A stretch of DNA of 64,000 nucleotides from RUG13409 sp045546135 (lineage in GTDB: Bacteria; Bacillota; Clostridia; Peptostreptococcales; Anaerovoracaceae). Position numbers and translations under genes: made by a program. Shown here piece after piece: positions 35,055-43,818 of this stretch. The stretch is from assembly GCA_045546135.1 (NCBI GenBank), contig JAZQCD010000013.1, forward strand, positions 54,446 through 118,445, read 5' to 3'. How positions within the stretch are numbered: the first letter of the stretch is position 1; each line of letters starts with the position of its first letter. The notes beneath the pieces were generated by a model. It did not search any database, was not told the DNA's origin, and worked only from the letters and a program-made list of their open reading frames with translations.

Positions 35055-35175
35055 AATTGTACTTTCCTCCGTGAATTGTGAATTACTATTTCCCGATCCC
35101 TTCGGATTAAGAGACCGAGAACTTTGGCTTTCGCCCATAGGAATAGAACCCCCTGCGGGGATAGCCACATGTATT
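35055..35175. repeat. structured GC-richer element in the cooS leader
   Basis: About 110 nt unlike the surrounding AT-rich DNA. It holds a CCCCTGCGGGG hairpin (35150-35160), a GGCTTTCGCC hairpin (35131-35140) and the tandem GTGAATTGTGAATTAC (35071-35086). Such strings occur in dispersed palindromic elements of gut Clostridia; I recall the pattern but cannot confirm it. It would be transcribed as part of the cooS 5' leader, so a regulatory RNA is the alternative. No known riboswitch consensus was recognised. Confidence 0.4.
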
Positions 35176-35185
35176 ATGCCATAAG

Positions 35186-35239
35186 ATTATAGAAAACATA
35201 AGGAAAAATGTATTGCATTGATGTAACTTAAAGTTACAT
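35186..35239 (-). promoter_or_regulatory. cooS promoter region with 19-bp palindrome
   Basis: ATGTAACTT-A-AAGTTACAT (35221-35239) is a perfect 9+1+9 palindrome of the size bound by CRP/FNR-family dimers. A TATAAT box on the minus strand (35191-35186) lies ~41 nt downstream, and no good -35 box accompanies it. This fits an activator-dependent promoter for the CODH/ACS operon. A near match occurs at 48082-48100. Confidence 0.55.
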
Positions 35240-35372
35240 TCAAACCATTTCCTGTAAGATGTCATATATAACTATGAGAATTGATTTTATGAAAATACAA
35301 TTAGGTTTAAGTTGTTGGTAAATAACATAATATTTTGTACTGTTTTTGTATGCATTTGTATTAAATAATTGC

Positions 35373-35400
35373 TTTAATATTTACAGATTTATAGTATAAT
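35373..35400 (+). promoter_or_regulatory. promoter for guanylate-kinase-like gene
   Basis: TTTAAT (35373-35378), 16-nt spacer, TATAAT (35395-35400). AGAAAGGAA follows before the ATG at 35435. Confidence 0.5.
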
Positions 35401-35434
35401 TATCAACAATATACAAGAAAGGAATCCAAATGCC

Positions 35435-36007
35435 ATGAAACAAGGAATCGTTGTAATTTTAAGCGGTGTAAGCTCTGTAGGTAAAGACGAGATAAGAAAA
35501 CTTCTTCTTGCTGATGAGGATCTAAAGCTATTCTATTCAGTATCCGAAACAACAAGACCTCAAAAAGAAGGCGAAGTGGATGGCATAGATTATTATTTCG
35601 TATCACACGAGGCATTCGCTAACTCCGTAAAGAATTTCCAGCTTCTCGAATATACAGAATTTAACGGTTATTACTATGGTACTCCCCGCGCTCAAGTGGA
35701 ACATTTAGTTAACATGGGAAAGAACGTTCTTATTGAAGTCGAAGCTCAAGGCGTTGGCAGTATAAAAATGAATATTGACAGAAGTATTGCTTTCTATGTA
35801 GTACCAAAGAGCTTTGAAGATCTTGAAAAACACATTACGCAAAAGTACCAAAATGACCCTTCTTCCATACAAAGAAGGCTTTCAAAAGCAAAGATGGATC
35901 TGGAGATAACTCCCCTCTTTAAGCATGTTGTCTGCAATGATGATCCGCAGAAGGCTTTTGAACAGATCAAAGCAGATGTACTTTCAAGACTTGAAGAACT
36001 TGACTGA
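35435..36007 (+). CDS. gmk: guanylate kinase-like protein
   Basis: 190 residues, normal length. P-loop region LSGVSSVGKDEI in place of the usual GPSGVGKGT. TTRPQKEGEVDGIDYYFVS corresponds to the GMP-binding TTR.PR.GE.dG.dY.F motif. FNGYYYGTP and a C-terminal helix with N-D-D also match. It likely phosphorylates GMP to GDP. The Asp after GK and the Gln in TTRPQ differ from most Gmk, so a second, more specialised paralogue is possible; whether another gmk exists is not visible here. It is monocistronic with its own promoter and terminator. Confidence 0.82.
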   Translation: MKQGIVVILSGVSSVGKDEIRKLLLADEDLKLFYSVSETTRPQKEGEVDGIDYYFVSHEAFANSVKNFQLLEYTEFNGYYYGTPRAQVEHLVNMGKNVLIEVEAQGVGSIKMNIDRSIAFYVVPKSFEDLEKHITQKYQNDPSSIQRRLSKAKMDLEITPLFKHVVCNDDPQKAFEQIKADVLSRLEELD

Positions 36008-36038
36008 TTTTTTTTCAATATTTGCTTAGCTAAGAAAT

Positions 36039-36072
36039 AGGAGCTGACCGTGATCGATCAACTCCTTTTTTA
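36039..36072 (+). terminator. terminator after gmk-like gene
   Basis: 9-bp imperfect stem AGGAGCTGA (36039-36047) / TCAACTCCT (36058-36066), followed by a T-run. Confidence 0.75.
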
Positions 36073-36076
36073 ATCC

Positions 36077-38116
36077 CTAAACCATATTCATTGTTGTAGA
36101 TACATGATCTAGTACTTCATCGCTTATGATGGAAGGTATCCTGACTATGATATATGCGTCTTTGTTGACGTAATCAGTAGGAGTATATTCTTCCTTTACG
36201 TTTCTTAAGATCTCATCTGCCTGTTTTTCTGCTGCTGAAAGATCCTTTACTTCTACTATAGCAGGATGAAGGAGCAGATCCCTGTCGTTTATAGTCTTGC
36301 CGTTACCTGCAATATTGGCAATGAGCTTTTCCTGCTGGATAGTAGGAGTAGTCCATCCTTCGCATCTTTCAAAGCAGTTCCATCTATTGTGCTCCATCAT
36401 GCACATATTAGTCAGATTCATCTGATCAGAAAGATACTTCTTGATCCTTTCTCTTGGACTGCCTTCATCATACTTTGTCTGTTTAAGGATGTACTTGACT
36501 TTGTATTCAATGGACAAGGCCTGGGCAAGAGATGATTCGTGATTTGACAGATAGTAATATCCGCTTTCATTAAGAACTTTTTGAAGATCCTTATCATCGC
36601 TGTTCATATATGCTAAATGAACTTTTCTTGACATGTCTTCAAGCATATTGTTCATCTCAAATATATTGGCATATCTGTTCTTGTTGTTGCCAAAGTAGAT
36701 GATATTTGCATTATGGTTAGTATGCTTTAAGACTTCGTAAGTCTTATCGTTTCTGATGCGCATAGCTATAGGGCAGCATGATAAAGTGTTTGTTTTTCTT
36801 GCAATGATGCGCCTAAGCTTTTCTCCTGTTTTCTGGCACTGGATATCATCGCTTAGAGTAACGAATATGAGGTCAGGATCTATATCCTGATCCATCAATA
36901 TATTTTCAAGGTCATAACTATTAGCATCAGCTTCAAAGAATCTTATATCATAATTTCTTGAAAAAATGCTTTGTCCGTCAGTTTCGTGATGAGTTATTCG
37001 TCTTAATACTCCTGTAATGCCGGTGGACGGATCATTTGATGCCTGTTCACGACCGGGATCGTAAATATATTGATCAAGAGGAGCATTTAAAAGATCAGGG
37101 CAATCAAGCTTAAGCTTTGAAGCGATCGATACTGCGTCCTTATCGATCACATCTATGGAAACAGACATGTGCTGCTTATCAAAAAGCCATAGAGCAGTCT
37201 TGAGGATGCTTATACCCTCATCCCCTGCCCCGATTATCATGAATTCATTCTTTAATGTATCTGTTGATATGACGCTTATGAGGTCATGGAACAGCTTGTA
37301 TGAAAGCATATTCTCTTCATTGATGAATGAAAGCCTGACCTTTGATCCTTCGCTCTTCTTATCGGAAAGGTATTTATCGATCTTCTTGACCATCTCAGCA
37401 GAGCTTGAATCAGTAAAGCACTTAAGATCTACATTACCTATGATATCTTGGTCAAGCTTTGATATGAGCTGATAATTCTTTATGAAATTGCTTAGGTTAG
37501 AATCACTGCTTTCATCAATTTGATAGAAGGAGTAATTCCTATTTTCCCTAAATTTAAACTTTGAAAAAGAGTATTTAGGAAAGATCGATTCTATATCTTT
37601 TGCTCTAAAGGATACCTTTTGATCGGCGCTTTCCCATTTGAAAAAGATGATCTTCGCATATTTATCTTTGCTTCTTATATATTCTGCAACGCCTATGCTC
37701 TTTTCGTTAAGAGATGAAAAGAGATGTATATCTCCTTTCATTCTTATCCTTATTCCGTCTATGAAAGCCTTTGAAAAACTAAGAACAGCTATAGATGCAA
37801 AAATAGGAGCAAGGATATAGTATGTGTACATCAGGACCTTGTAAACGATGAATAAAGGCCCTATGGAAGACATACTGTCTATGACTTCTTTTGCAACATC
37901 CATAGTGATGATATCAGCTCCATACCTTATGGCGCTGAATACTGACAAAAGCGGATTAAGTTCATTATGAAAATATGGATATGAAAGAATAGCTGCAGAT
38001 ATTGATACAGCAAGAGTCAGTTTTAGAGAAAGAGTCTCAAGCTTTTTACGCTTTCTTAAAGCAAAAAAAGTGATAGTTAAAAATATTGCTAAAGATAAAA
38101 TGATATATATAAGCAT
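36077..38116 (-). CDS. membrane protein with RCK-like Rossmann folds and a RyR-like domain
   Basis: 679 residues from ATG at 38116, with AAGGAGATAT upstream (18 codons inside the longest frame). Three to four hydrophobic segments occupy about 2-20, 30-48 and 84-120. A first nucleotide-binding-like strand (GDIHLFSSLNEKS) begins near 128 and a second, with GAGDEG at 296-301, follows. The C-terminal region has MEHNRWNCFERCEGW (EHNRW at 575-579), which resembles the bacterial ryanodine receptor (RyR) domain motif EH.RW....L..GW. The layout recalls ion channels gated by RCK domains, but no channel filter was identified. Function unknown. Confidence 0.7.
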   Translation of the reverse strand: MLIYIILSLAIFLTITFFALRKRKKLETLSLKLTLAVSISAAILSYPYFHNELNPLLSVFSAIRYGADIITMDVAKEVIDSMSSIGPLFIVYKVLMYTYYILAPIFASIAVLSFSKAFIDGIRIRMKGDIHLFSSLNEKSIGVAEYIRSKDKYAKIIFFKWESADQKVSFRAKDIESIFPKYSFSKFKFRENRNYSFYQIDESSDSNLSNFIKNYQLISKLDQDIIGNVDLKCFTDSSSAEMVKKIDKYLSDKKSEGSKVRLSFINEENMLSYKLFHDLISVISTDTLKNEFMIIGAGDEGISILKTALWLFDKQHMSVSIDVIDKDAVSIASKLKLDCPDLLNAPLDQYIYDPGREQASNDPSTGITGVLRRITHHETDGQSIFSRNYDIRFFEADANSYDLENILMDQDIDPDLIFVTLSDDIQCQKTGEKLRRIIARKTNTLSCCPIAMRIRNDKTYEVLKHTNHNANIIYFGNNKNRYANIFEMNNMLEDMSRKVHLAYMNSDDKDLQKVLNESGYYYLSNHESSLAQALSIEYKVKYILKQTKYDEGSPRERIKKYLSDQMNLTNMCMMEHNRWNCFERCEGWTTPTIQQEKLIANIAGNGKTINDRDLLLHPAIVEVKDLSAAEKQADEILRNVKEEYTPTDYVNKDAYIIVRIPSIISDEVLDHVSTTMNMV

Positions 38117-38172
38117 GATATCTCCTTGTATTTTGGTAGATAATTCTTTTCTGTAATTATATAAAATCATTG

Positions 38173-38208
38173 AAAAAAAATATACCCCAAGAAAACTCTT
38201 GAGGTATA
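38173..38208 (-). terminator. terminator of the peptide transporter operon
   Basis: 12-nt arms around TATACCCCAAGA (38181-38192) and TCTTGAGGTATA (38197-38208) with one mismatch; on the minus strand they are followed by eight T. Confidence 0.85.
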
Positions 38209-38234
38209 AAAATGTATTTATTGATTTTGCCTAA

Positions 38235-39830
38235 TTACTTGATATCCCACTCCCAGGTGTTGTCGCCAACATGTGGTGTGAGAGAAGTATCGATTCCTGT
38301 GATCCTGGAAGATGTGGCTGTGTAGTCATAAACTTCTGCGATAGGAACTACAACTGCTTCATCGTAGAGCATCTGCTGATACTGCATTACGAGAGCTTTC
38401 TGTGCATCACCTGTAGCGCTTGCGATCTGGTTGCAGATATCGTCAAGAGCTGTATTGTGGTTCTTGATGCATGTACCCTGAGGTGTTGCAGCACTGTGGT
38501 TGTATGCAAAGTACAGTGGATCTATCGTAGCTGATCCCTGGCCCATGATGAAGTCTGCATTTCCCTGGATAGCCTGACCATACATTGTACCTACTCCGAC
38601 AGTCTGGATGTCTACGTTGATCCCAATTGCTTCAAGGTTCTGTTCAACTATGGTTGCAACGGAAGCTCTGAGACCAACCGGTGTAAGAACTGTAAGTGAT
38701 CTGTCAGATGTCCAGTCGGACTGTGCAAGCATAGCTTTTGCAGCTTCCGGATCATATCTGTTCTTAAGATCGTTGTTGTAAAGATCTGTTCCGTAAAGCT
38801 GGAGAGATTCTACTGCTACAGCGCCTGTTCCAAATAGCTGCTCTACGATAAGAGCCTTATCAACTGCCATGTCTATAGCAAGCCTTACTTCTTTGGAAAC
38901 TCTTTCATTGTTGATCATAAGGAAGAATGTAGAATATGGGTAATCGGATACCTTTACTGTTACATTCTCATTGCCCTGAAGAGCTGCTCCTGACTTTGGA
39001 TCTACTGCAGGATATACATAGTCAACAGATCCTGACATGAGCGCAGATGCAAAGTTGGAAGAATCCATCTGCTGTATGATGAGCTTATCAAGCTTTGGTG
39101 TTCCAAGGAAGTAATCCTTGTTTGGAAGAAGTGTAAGTGTATTGTTTACGATGTGAGATTCCACCTTCCATGGACCGGATCCAACAGGATTTTCCCAGAA
39201 TGCATCTGTTCCTATTTCCTTAGCAGTCTTTCCTTCGAAGCAGTGCTGCGGAAGTACATAGTAGAAAAATGCATAGGATGAAAGGAATGTATCAAGAGTA
39301 GTAGCTTCCTTGAATGTGATCTCAAGTGTATAATCACCAAGTGCTTTTACACCAAACTCAGACGGATCTGTATTGATACCGTTTGGAAGAAGTCCTGACT
39401 CATCTGTTCCTTCGATAAGGACGTTGAGCTTTGTGTAGTCCGGTGCGCCAAAGTCAAAGTCAGAAAGGAGCATTGCTGAGAATACCCAGTCCTGAGCAGT
39501 TACCGGCTGGCCGTCAGTAAACTTTGCTCTTTCATCAAGTTCAAGTGTGATAGTCTTTCCGTCATCGCTAAGTGTCCAGGATTTTGCTCCTCTTGGTTCA
39601 TATCCTGTATCTGTAGCAATGACAAGAGAATCATAGATGTTCTGCCATACTATGGGACCATAATAACCTGCTTCTGCATAGTGTCCCGGCTGAAGTGTGT
39701 TCCAGCCGCTGGTCAAGGCCCAGGTCACGACCTTTTCCTGATCACTTGAGCCGCCGTTTCCGCATGCTGCAAGGCCAAATACCATTGCGAGTGCAAGAAG
39801 AACGCTCAATACTTTCTTTAAAGTTTTCAT
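38235..39830 (-). CDS. peptide ABC transporter substrate-binding lipoprotein (family 5)
   Basis: 531 residues. A signal peptide with lipobox GLAAC (Cys near 23) gives a membrane-anchored protein. The SBP_bac_5 signature W..TLSDDGKTITLELDERAKFTDGQPVTAQDWVFS is near 105-140. DppA/OppA-like proteins capture di- and oligopeptides or similar substrates outside the cell. The gene comes last in the operon, 86 nt after the ATPase gene. A nickel-binding NikA-like role was considered because of the nearby CODH, but there is no sequence support. Confidence 0.92.
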   Translation of the reverse strand: MKTLKKVLSVLLALAMVFGLAACGNGGSSDQEKVVTWALTSGWNTLQPGHYAEAGYYGPIVWQNIYDSLVIATDTGYEPRGAKSWTLSDDGKTITLELDERAKFTDGQPVTAQDWVFSAMLLSDFDFGAPDYTKLNVLIEGTDESGLLPNGINTDPSEFGVKALGDYTLEITFKEATTLDTFLSSYAFFYYVLPQHCFEGKTAKEIGTDAFWENPVGSGPWKVESHIVNNTLTLLPNKDYFLGTPKLDKLIIQQMDSSNFASALMSGSVDYVYPAVDPKSGAALQGNENVTVKVSDYPYSTFFLMINNERVSKEVRLAIDMAVDKALIVEQLFGTGAVAVESLQLYGTDLYNNDLKNRYDPEAAKAMLAQSDWTSDRSLTVLTPVGLRASVATIVEQNLEAIGINVDIQTVGVGTMYGQAIQGNADFIMGQGSATIDPLYFAYNHSAATPQGTCIKNHNTALDDICNQIASATGDAQKALVMQYQQMLYDEAVVVPIAEVYDYTATSSRITGIDTSLTPHVGDNTWEWDIK

Positions 39831-39916
39831 AAGTTTCCTCCTCTATTATTCTAAAAAAGCTATGAAACAAAATTATGTAAGACCAAAGGTCTCTATCCGG
39901 TATGACCGGTAAAAAG

Positions 39917-40891
39917 CTAGAAATTCTGCCACAGATGGCATGCTACCAAATGTCCGTTTCCGTTGATATCGCGAAGCTCTGCCCTTTCTTCTGTGCAGGT
40001 CTTTGTGCACCTTGTGCATCTTGACTGGAACGGACATCCCTTTGGCGGATCTATGGGAGACGGTACGTCTCCTCCAAGGATGATCCTCTTTCTTCTCTGA
40101 TCCACGTCAGGGATCGGTATAGACGAAAGAAGCGCCATTGTATATGGATGTGACGGATAGTCAAAGAGCTCCTTTGCATTTGCTATCTCAACTATATGTC
40201 CAAGGTACATAACAGCTATCCTGTCACATATATATCTGACTGTACTTAAGTCGTGAGATATGAATAGATATGCTGCATTGAACTGCTCCTGCATGTCCTT
40301 CATTAGGTTCAGTACCTGAGCTCTTACAGACACGTCGAGCGCGCTTACAGGTTCATCACAGACTACGAAAGCAGGATTTGAGATCATAGCTCTTGCTATG
40401 ACGACTCTTTGCCTTTGGCCTCCTGACATCTCATGAGGGTATTTGTATAGGTATTCATCGGATAGACCTACTATATGGAGCATGTCGGCTACCTTATCCA
40501 GTCTTTCGCTCTTTTCTCCAATATTGAATACATCAAGAGGTCCTCTTACTATGTCAGCTACGCTCATACGGGGATTAAGTGATGCATATGGATCCTGGAA
40601 GATCATCTGCATGTCTTTTCTTATCTCTCGCATCTGTTTAAAACCGTAGTCTTTGATATTCCGGCCTCTAAAGTACACATCACCGTCTGTTATTGAATGG
40701 ATCTTAAGAACTGTCCTTCCAAGTGTACTTTTGCCGCATCCGGACTCTCCTACAAGTCCTAATACTTCGCCTTCATTGACTGTAAAGGATACGTCATCAA
40801 CTGCTTTTAGTACCTGATTTTCAGATACCATCTTTCTTTTGACTGTAAAGTATTTTTTGAGGTGCTCTACTCTTAAAAGTTCATTACTCAT
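39917..40891 (-). CDS. oligopeptide ABC transporter ATP-binding protein (OppF/DppF)
   Basis: 324 residues. Walker A GESGCGKST, Q-loop QDPYASLNPRM, ABC signature MSGGQRQR, Walker B VCDEPVSALD and H-loop SHD. The C-terminal oligopeptide/dipeptide extension carries the Cys cluster CPFQSRCTRC. It powers uptake with the paired OppD-like ATPase, whose gene it overlaps by 8 nt. Confidence 0.95.
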   Translation of the reverse strand: MSNELLRVEHLKKYFTVKRKMVSENQVLKAVDDVSFTVNEGEVLGLVGESGCGKSTLGRTVLKIHSITDGDVYFRGRNIKDYGFKQMREIRKDMQMIFQDPYASLNPRMSVADIVRGPLDVFNIGEKSERLDKVADMLHIVGLSDEYLYKYPHEMSGGQRQRVVIARAMISNPAFVVCDEPVSALDVSVRAQVLNLMKDMQEQFNAAYLFISHDLSTVRYICDRIAVMYLGHIVEIANAKELFDYPSHPYTMALLSSIPIPDVDQRRKRIILGGDVPSPIDPPKGCPFQSRCTRCTKTCTEERAELRDINGNGHLVACHLWQNF

Positions 40892-41888
40892 GGAAGCTCA
40901 CCTCCCCGTTTTCGTCTATATTTGCAAGATGGCAGCGTATAGTCCTGTTTCCTACCTGCCTTAGACTTGGATGTTCATCTTTACATTTCTGAGTGCAATG
41001 ATTACATCTGTCTGCAAAGCGGCAGCCAGTCTTTGGCATGTTTTTAAGAGACGGAACAGTGCCTTCTATGGTCTTAAGTCTTTCAACGTCATTGTCGAGC
41101 CTTGGAATAGATGCCTGAAGACCAATGGTATATGGATGCATCGGATGATGGAATAATTCTCTTACATCATCATATTCAACTATCTCTCCTGCATACATGA
41201 CCATTACGTAGTCAGCATTCTCAGCTACGACTCCCATATCGTGAGTAATGAGAAGTATAGATGTTCCCATGTTTTCCTTGATCTGATTCATAAGGTCAAG
41301 TATCTGCGCCTGAATGGTCACGTCAAGAGCTGTAGTAGGCTCGTCAGCTATCAAAAGCTTTGGCTGGCAAAGAAGCGCCATTGCTATCATGACCCTTTGT
41401 CTTAGACCTCCAGAGAGCTGATGAGGGAATACTTTCATTCTTGCTCTTGGTTCAGGAATGCCCACCTTTTCGAGCATATCTACGCTCTTTTCAAAAGCTT
41501 CTTCTTTTGAGATGTCCTGATGAGCAAGTATCATCTCAACAAGCTGTTTCCCTATGGTTTGAACAGGATTAAGAGATGTCATCGGTTCCTGGAAGATCAT
41601 TGAGATCTTGTTGCCCCTTATATTTCTCATCTCTTTATCTGAGAACTTGGCAATGTCTTCACCATCGATAATGATCTGTGAATTTGGATCTATCCTTGTT
41701 CCTTGAGTCGGAAGAAGTCTTAAGATAGATGTAGCAGTTACTGATTTGCCGCATCCTGACTCTCCTACTACGCAAAGGGTGGATCCTTTCTTTACATCAA
41801 AGCTTATCTCATGTACTGCATTGACCCATTCCTTATTCATCATGAAATCGACTTTAAGGTCTCTTATGCTCAATATATTTTCTGCCAT
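40884..41888 (-). CDS. oligopeptide ABC transporter ATP-binding protein (OppD/DppD)
   Basis: 334 residues. Walker A GESGCGKSV, Q-loop QEPMTSLNPV, signature LSGGLRQRVMIAMA, Walker B IADEPTTALD. The C-terminal CRFADRCNHCTQKC motif is found in the Opp/Dpp ATPases. It starts 10 nt after the permease gene. Confidence 0.95.
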   Translation of the reverse strand: MAENILSIRDLKVDFMMNKEWVNAVHEISFDVKKGSTLCVVGESGCGKSVTATSILRLLPTQGTRIDPNSQIIIDGEDIAKFSDKEMRNIRGNKISMIFQEPMTSLNPVQTIGKQLVEMILAHQDISKEEAFEKSVDMLEKVGIPEPRARMKVFPHQLSGGLRQRVMIAMALLCQPKLLIADEPTTALDVTIQAQILDLMNQIKENMGTSILLITHDMGVVAENADYVMVMYAGEIVEYDDVRELFHHPMHPYTIGLQASIPRLDNDVERLKTIEGTVPSLKNMPKTGCRFADRCNHCTQKCKDEHPSLRQVGNRTIRCHLANIDENGEVSFHE

Positions 41889-41898
41889 AAGTACCTCC

Positions 41899-42780
41899 TT
41901 AGCGTCTCATCTTTGGATCGAGAGCATCTCTTACGCCCTCTCCTACAAAGTTGATGCAAATAACTGTGATGATAAGGAGTATTCCAGCAGGGAGCCACTC
42001 CCATGGATATGAATAAAGCACTACTACGTTAGTTGCGTTGTGCACTATATTTCCCCAGGATGCCATCGGAGGCTGTACGCCTGCACCAAGAAATGAAAGT
42101 GAGCTTTCAGTGATCATTGCGCTTGAGATCATGAACGCTATGCTCATCCAAAGCGGTGCAACTGAGTTTGGAAGTACGTATTTAAGAAGTATCTCTGCTT
42201 CTGTTCTTCCTTCAGCTTTCGCAGCTTCTATGAACTCCATCTTTCTAACAGACAGTACTCTTCCGTAAATGAGCCTTGCAGGCTGCGGCCATGCCATGAT
42301 TCCTATAAGTAGCACAAGGACCGGTATTGACGATCCAAAGATAGCTACCATGACTATGGTAAGGACCATGGATGGGAAGGACAGAAATACATCTGCTACT
42401 CTCATTATGATAGCTTCTGCTGCTCCTCTGTAATAGCCTGCCAAAAGGCCAAGAGGAAGTCCGATGATGACTGAAATGAAAGTTGATGCAAATCCTACAA
42501 GTAGCGATACCTGTCCTCCGTATACTATTCTTGAAAAGATGTCTCTTCCTACAGAATCAGTACCAAGAAGGTGCTGAGCGCTTGGAGCTGCATCGAATAC
42601 CTTGTCTATGGAATATGGATCGAGCTTCATAAACAGCGGTATAAGGAATACTGCTAAAAGTTCAAGTATGAGTATGTACAGCGATATATTTGCAAGTCTG
42701 TGTTTTCTAAAGGATCTATAGAATCTTCCGAAAGCTGATTCAGTTCTTAACTTTTGGTTCAATGCTTTTGTATCTGTCAT
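41899..42780 (-). CDS. peptide ABC transporter permease (DppC/OppC)
   Basis: 293 residues with a long N-terminal stretch before the first membrane segment, then about five more segments. Start of the transmembrane core: HLLGTDSVGRDIFSRIVYGGQVSLLVG. The EAA loop EAAKAEGRTEAEILLKYVLPN contacts the ATPases. Typical DppC. It lies 11 nt after dppB. Confidence 0.95.
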   Translation of the reverse strand: MTDTKALNQKLRTESAFGRFYRSFRKHRLANISLYILILELLAVFLIPLFMKLDPYSIDKVFDAAPSAQHLLGTDSVGRDIFSRIVYGGQVSLLVGFASTFISVIIGLPLGLLAGYYRGAAEAIIMRVADVFLSFPSMVLTIVMVAIFGSSIPVLVLLIGIMAWPQPARLIYGRVLSVRKMEFIEAAKAEGRTEAEILLKYVLPNSVAPLWMSIAFMISSAMITESSLSFLGAGVQPPMASWGNIVHNATNVVVLYSYPWEWLPAGILLIITVICINFVGEGVRDALDPKMRR

Positions 42781-42791
42781 TGATCTTTACC

Positions 42792-43745
42792 TCAGCTTTC
42801 CTTTGAGATCCTTGGATCCAGCGCTGCATAAACAAGGTCCAAAGCTATATTTGTTAAAAGAACTACCACGGATATCATTACTGTGATGCCCATGATAAGG
42901 TTGTAGTCAAAAGTGTTTACGGCATTGACCATGAGCGATCCGATACCCGGCCATCCGAAGATCTGCTCAGTTACTACAGCGCCTCCTACAAGGTACGGAA
43001 CTGAAAGTCCGAGCTGTGTAACGATGGGTATGAGAGCATTTCTAAGAGTGTGCCTTATAGTTACCTGCCATTCGGAAATGCCCTTTGATCTTGCAGTCTT
43101 TACATAATCTTCATTGACGCATTCGAGCATGGCGCCTCTTGTCTGTTTGATATATCCTCCGATGGACTGAAGAGATATTATCAGCGCCGGCAGGAGAAGA
43201 TGTATTAGGAGGTTCCCAAGAGTATGGGCTCCTGCTCCGTACATGCCGCTTGCAGGCAGCCAGTGTAGTTTTACTGACAATATGTATATGAGGAGCAGCG
43301 CCATGAAAAAGCTTGGCATCGAGCTCCCTATGAAAGCAAGGACACTTGCAACCTTGTCCCAAAGGGAATATGGCTTGTATGCGCTCATGATCCCAAGGAA
43401 CACTCCGACTATTACTGAGAATATGAGAGCAGTAATAGAGAGTATGAGAGACGGTCCAAGTCTTTGTCCTATGATGGATGCAACAGCAACACCGGTGGAT
43501 GTTGAAGTGCCCATGTCCCCTCTTACGATCCCCCATAGCCATATGAAGTATCTGACTACTACCGGCTTATTGAGTCCGTAGGCTTCTCTTAAAGCTTCGA
43601 TCTGTTCTTCAGTAAGAGCTGCCTGAGAAGCGATGATATCGATCGGGCTTCCGGGAGCTAAGTCTGAAAGTATAAATACTACGAAGGTTATGCCAAGAAA
43701 GATGGGTATAGCCTGAAGTATTCTTTTTAGTGTGTATTTAAGCAT
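42792..43745 (-). CDS. peptide ABC transporter permease (DppB/OppB)
   Basis: 317 residues, six predicted membrane segments. The start MLKYTLKRILQAIPIFLGITFVVF and the GDMGTS motif are typical of DppB. The EAA loop is YVKTARSKGISEWQVTIRHTLRNALIPI. First gene of the ABC transporter block; the M20 hydrolase gene ends 73 nt upstream, so it may belong to a longer operon with the hydrolases. Confidence 0.95.
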   Translation of the reverse strand: MLKYTLKRILQAIPIFLGITFVVFILSDLAPGSPIDIIASQAALTEEQIEALREAYGLNKPVVVRYFIWLWGIVRGDMGTSTSTGVAVASIIGQRLGPSLILSITALIFSVIVGVFLGIMSAYKPYSLWDKVASVLAFIGSSMPSFFMALLLIYILSVKLHWLPASGMYGAGAHTLGNLLIHLLLPALIISLQSIGGYIKQTRGAMLECVNEDYVKTARSKGISEWQVTIRHTLRNALIPIVTQLGLSVPYLVGGAVVTEQIFGWPGIGSLMVNAVNTFDYNLIMGITVMISVVVLLTNIALDLVYAALDPRISKES

Positions 43746-43818
43746 TGATCTCCTCCGCAGTTTATTTGATCAGCTGCGATGAATATTGATAAACTGAAAT
43801 GGTATATATCTACTTTTA

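Noticed and set aside
35055..35168. N-terminal extension of CooS from 35168
   Set aside because: The ATG at 35054 has a proper ribosome binding site and gives the normal CooS start; the extension lies in a palindromic intergenic element.
35055..35175. Known riboswitch (cobalamin, c-di-GMP, NiCo, molybdenum cofactor) before cooS
   Set aside because: Compared by eye with remembered consensus cores; no match for any of them.
43111..43542. 143-codon minus-strand frame inside dppB
   Set aside because: Shadow of dppB in another frame; the composition is unlike a real protein.
38235..43745. Nickel (Nik-type) transporter feeding the nearby CODH
   Set aside because: The substrate-binding protein and ATPases fit Dpp/Opp, the genes adjoin peptide and amide hydrolases, and nothing in the binding protein suggests metal specificity.
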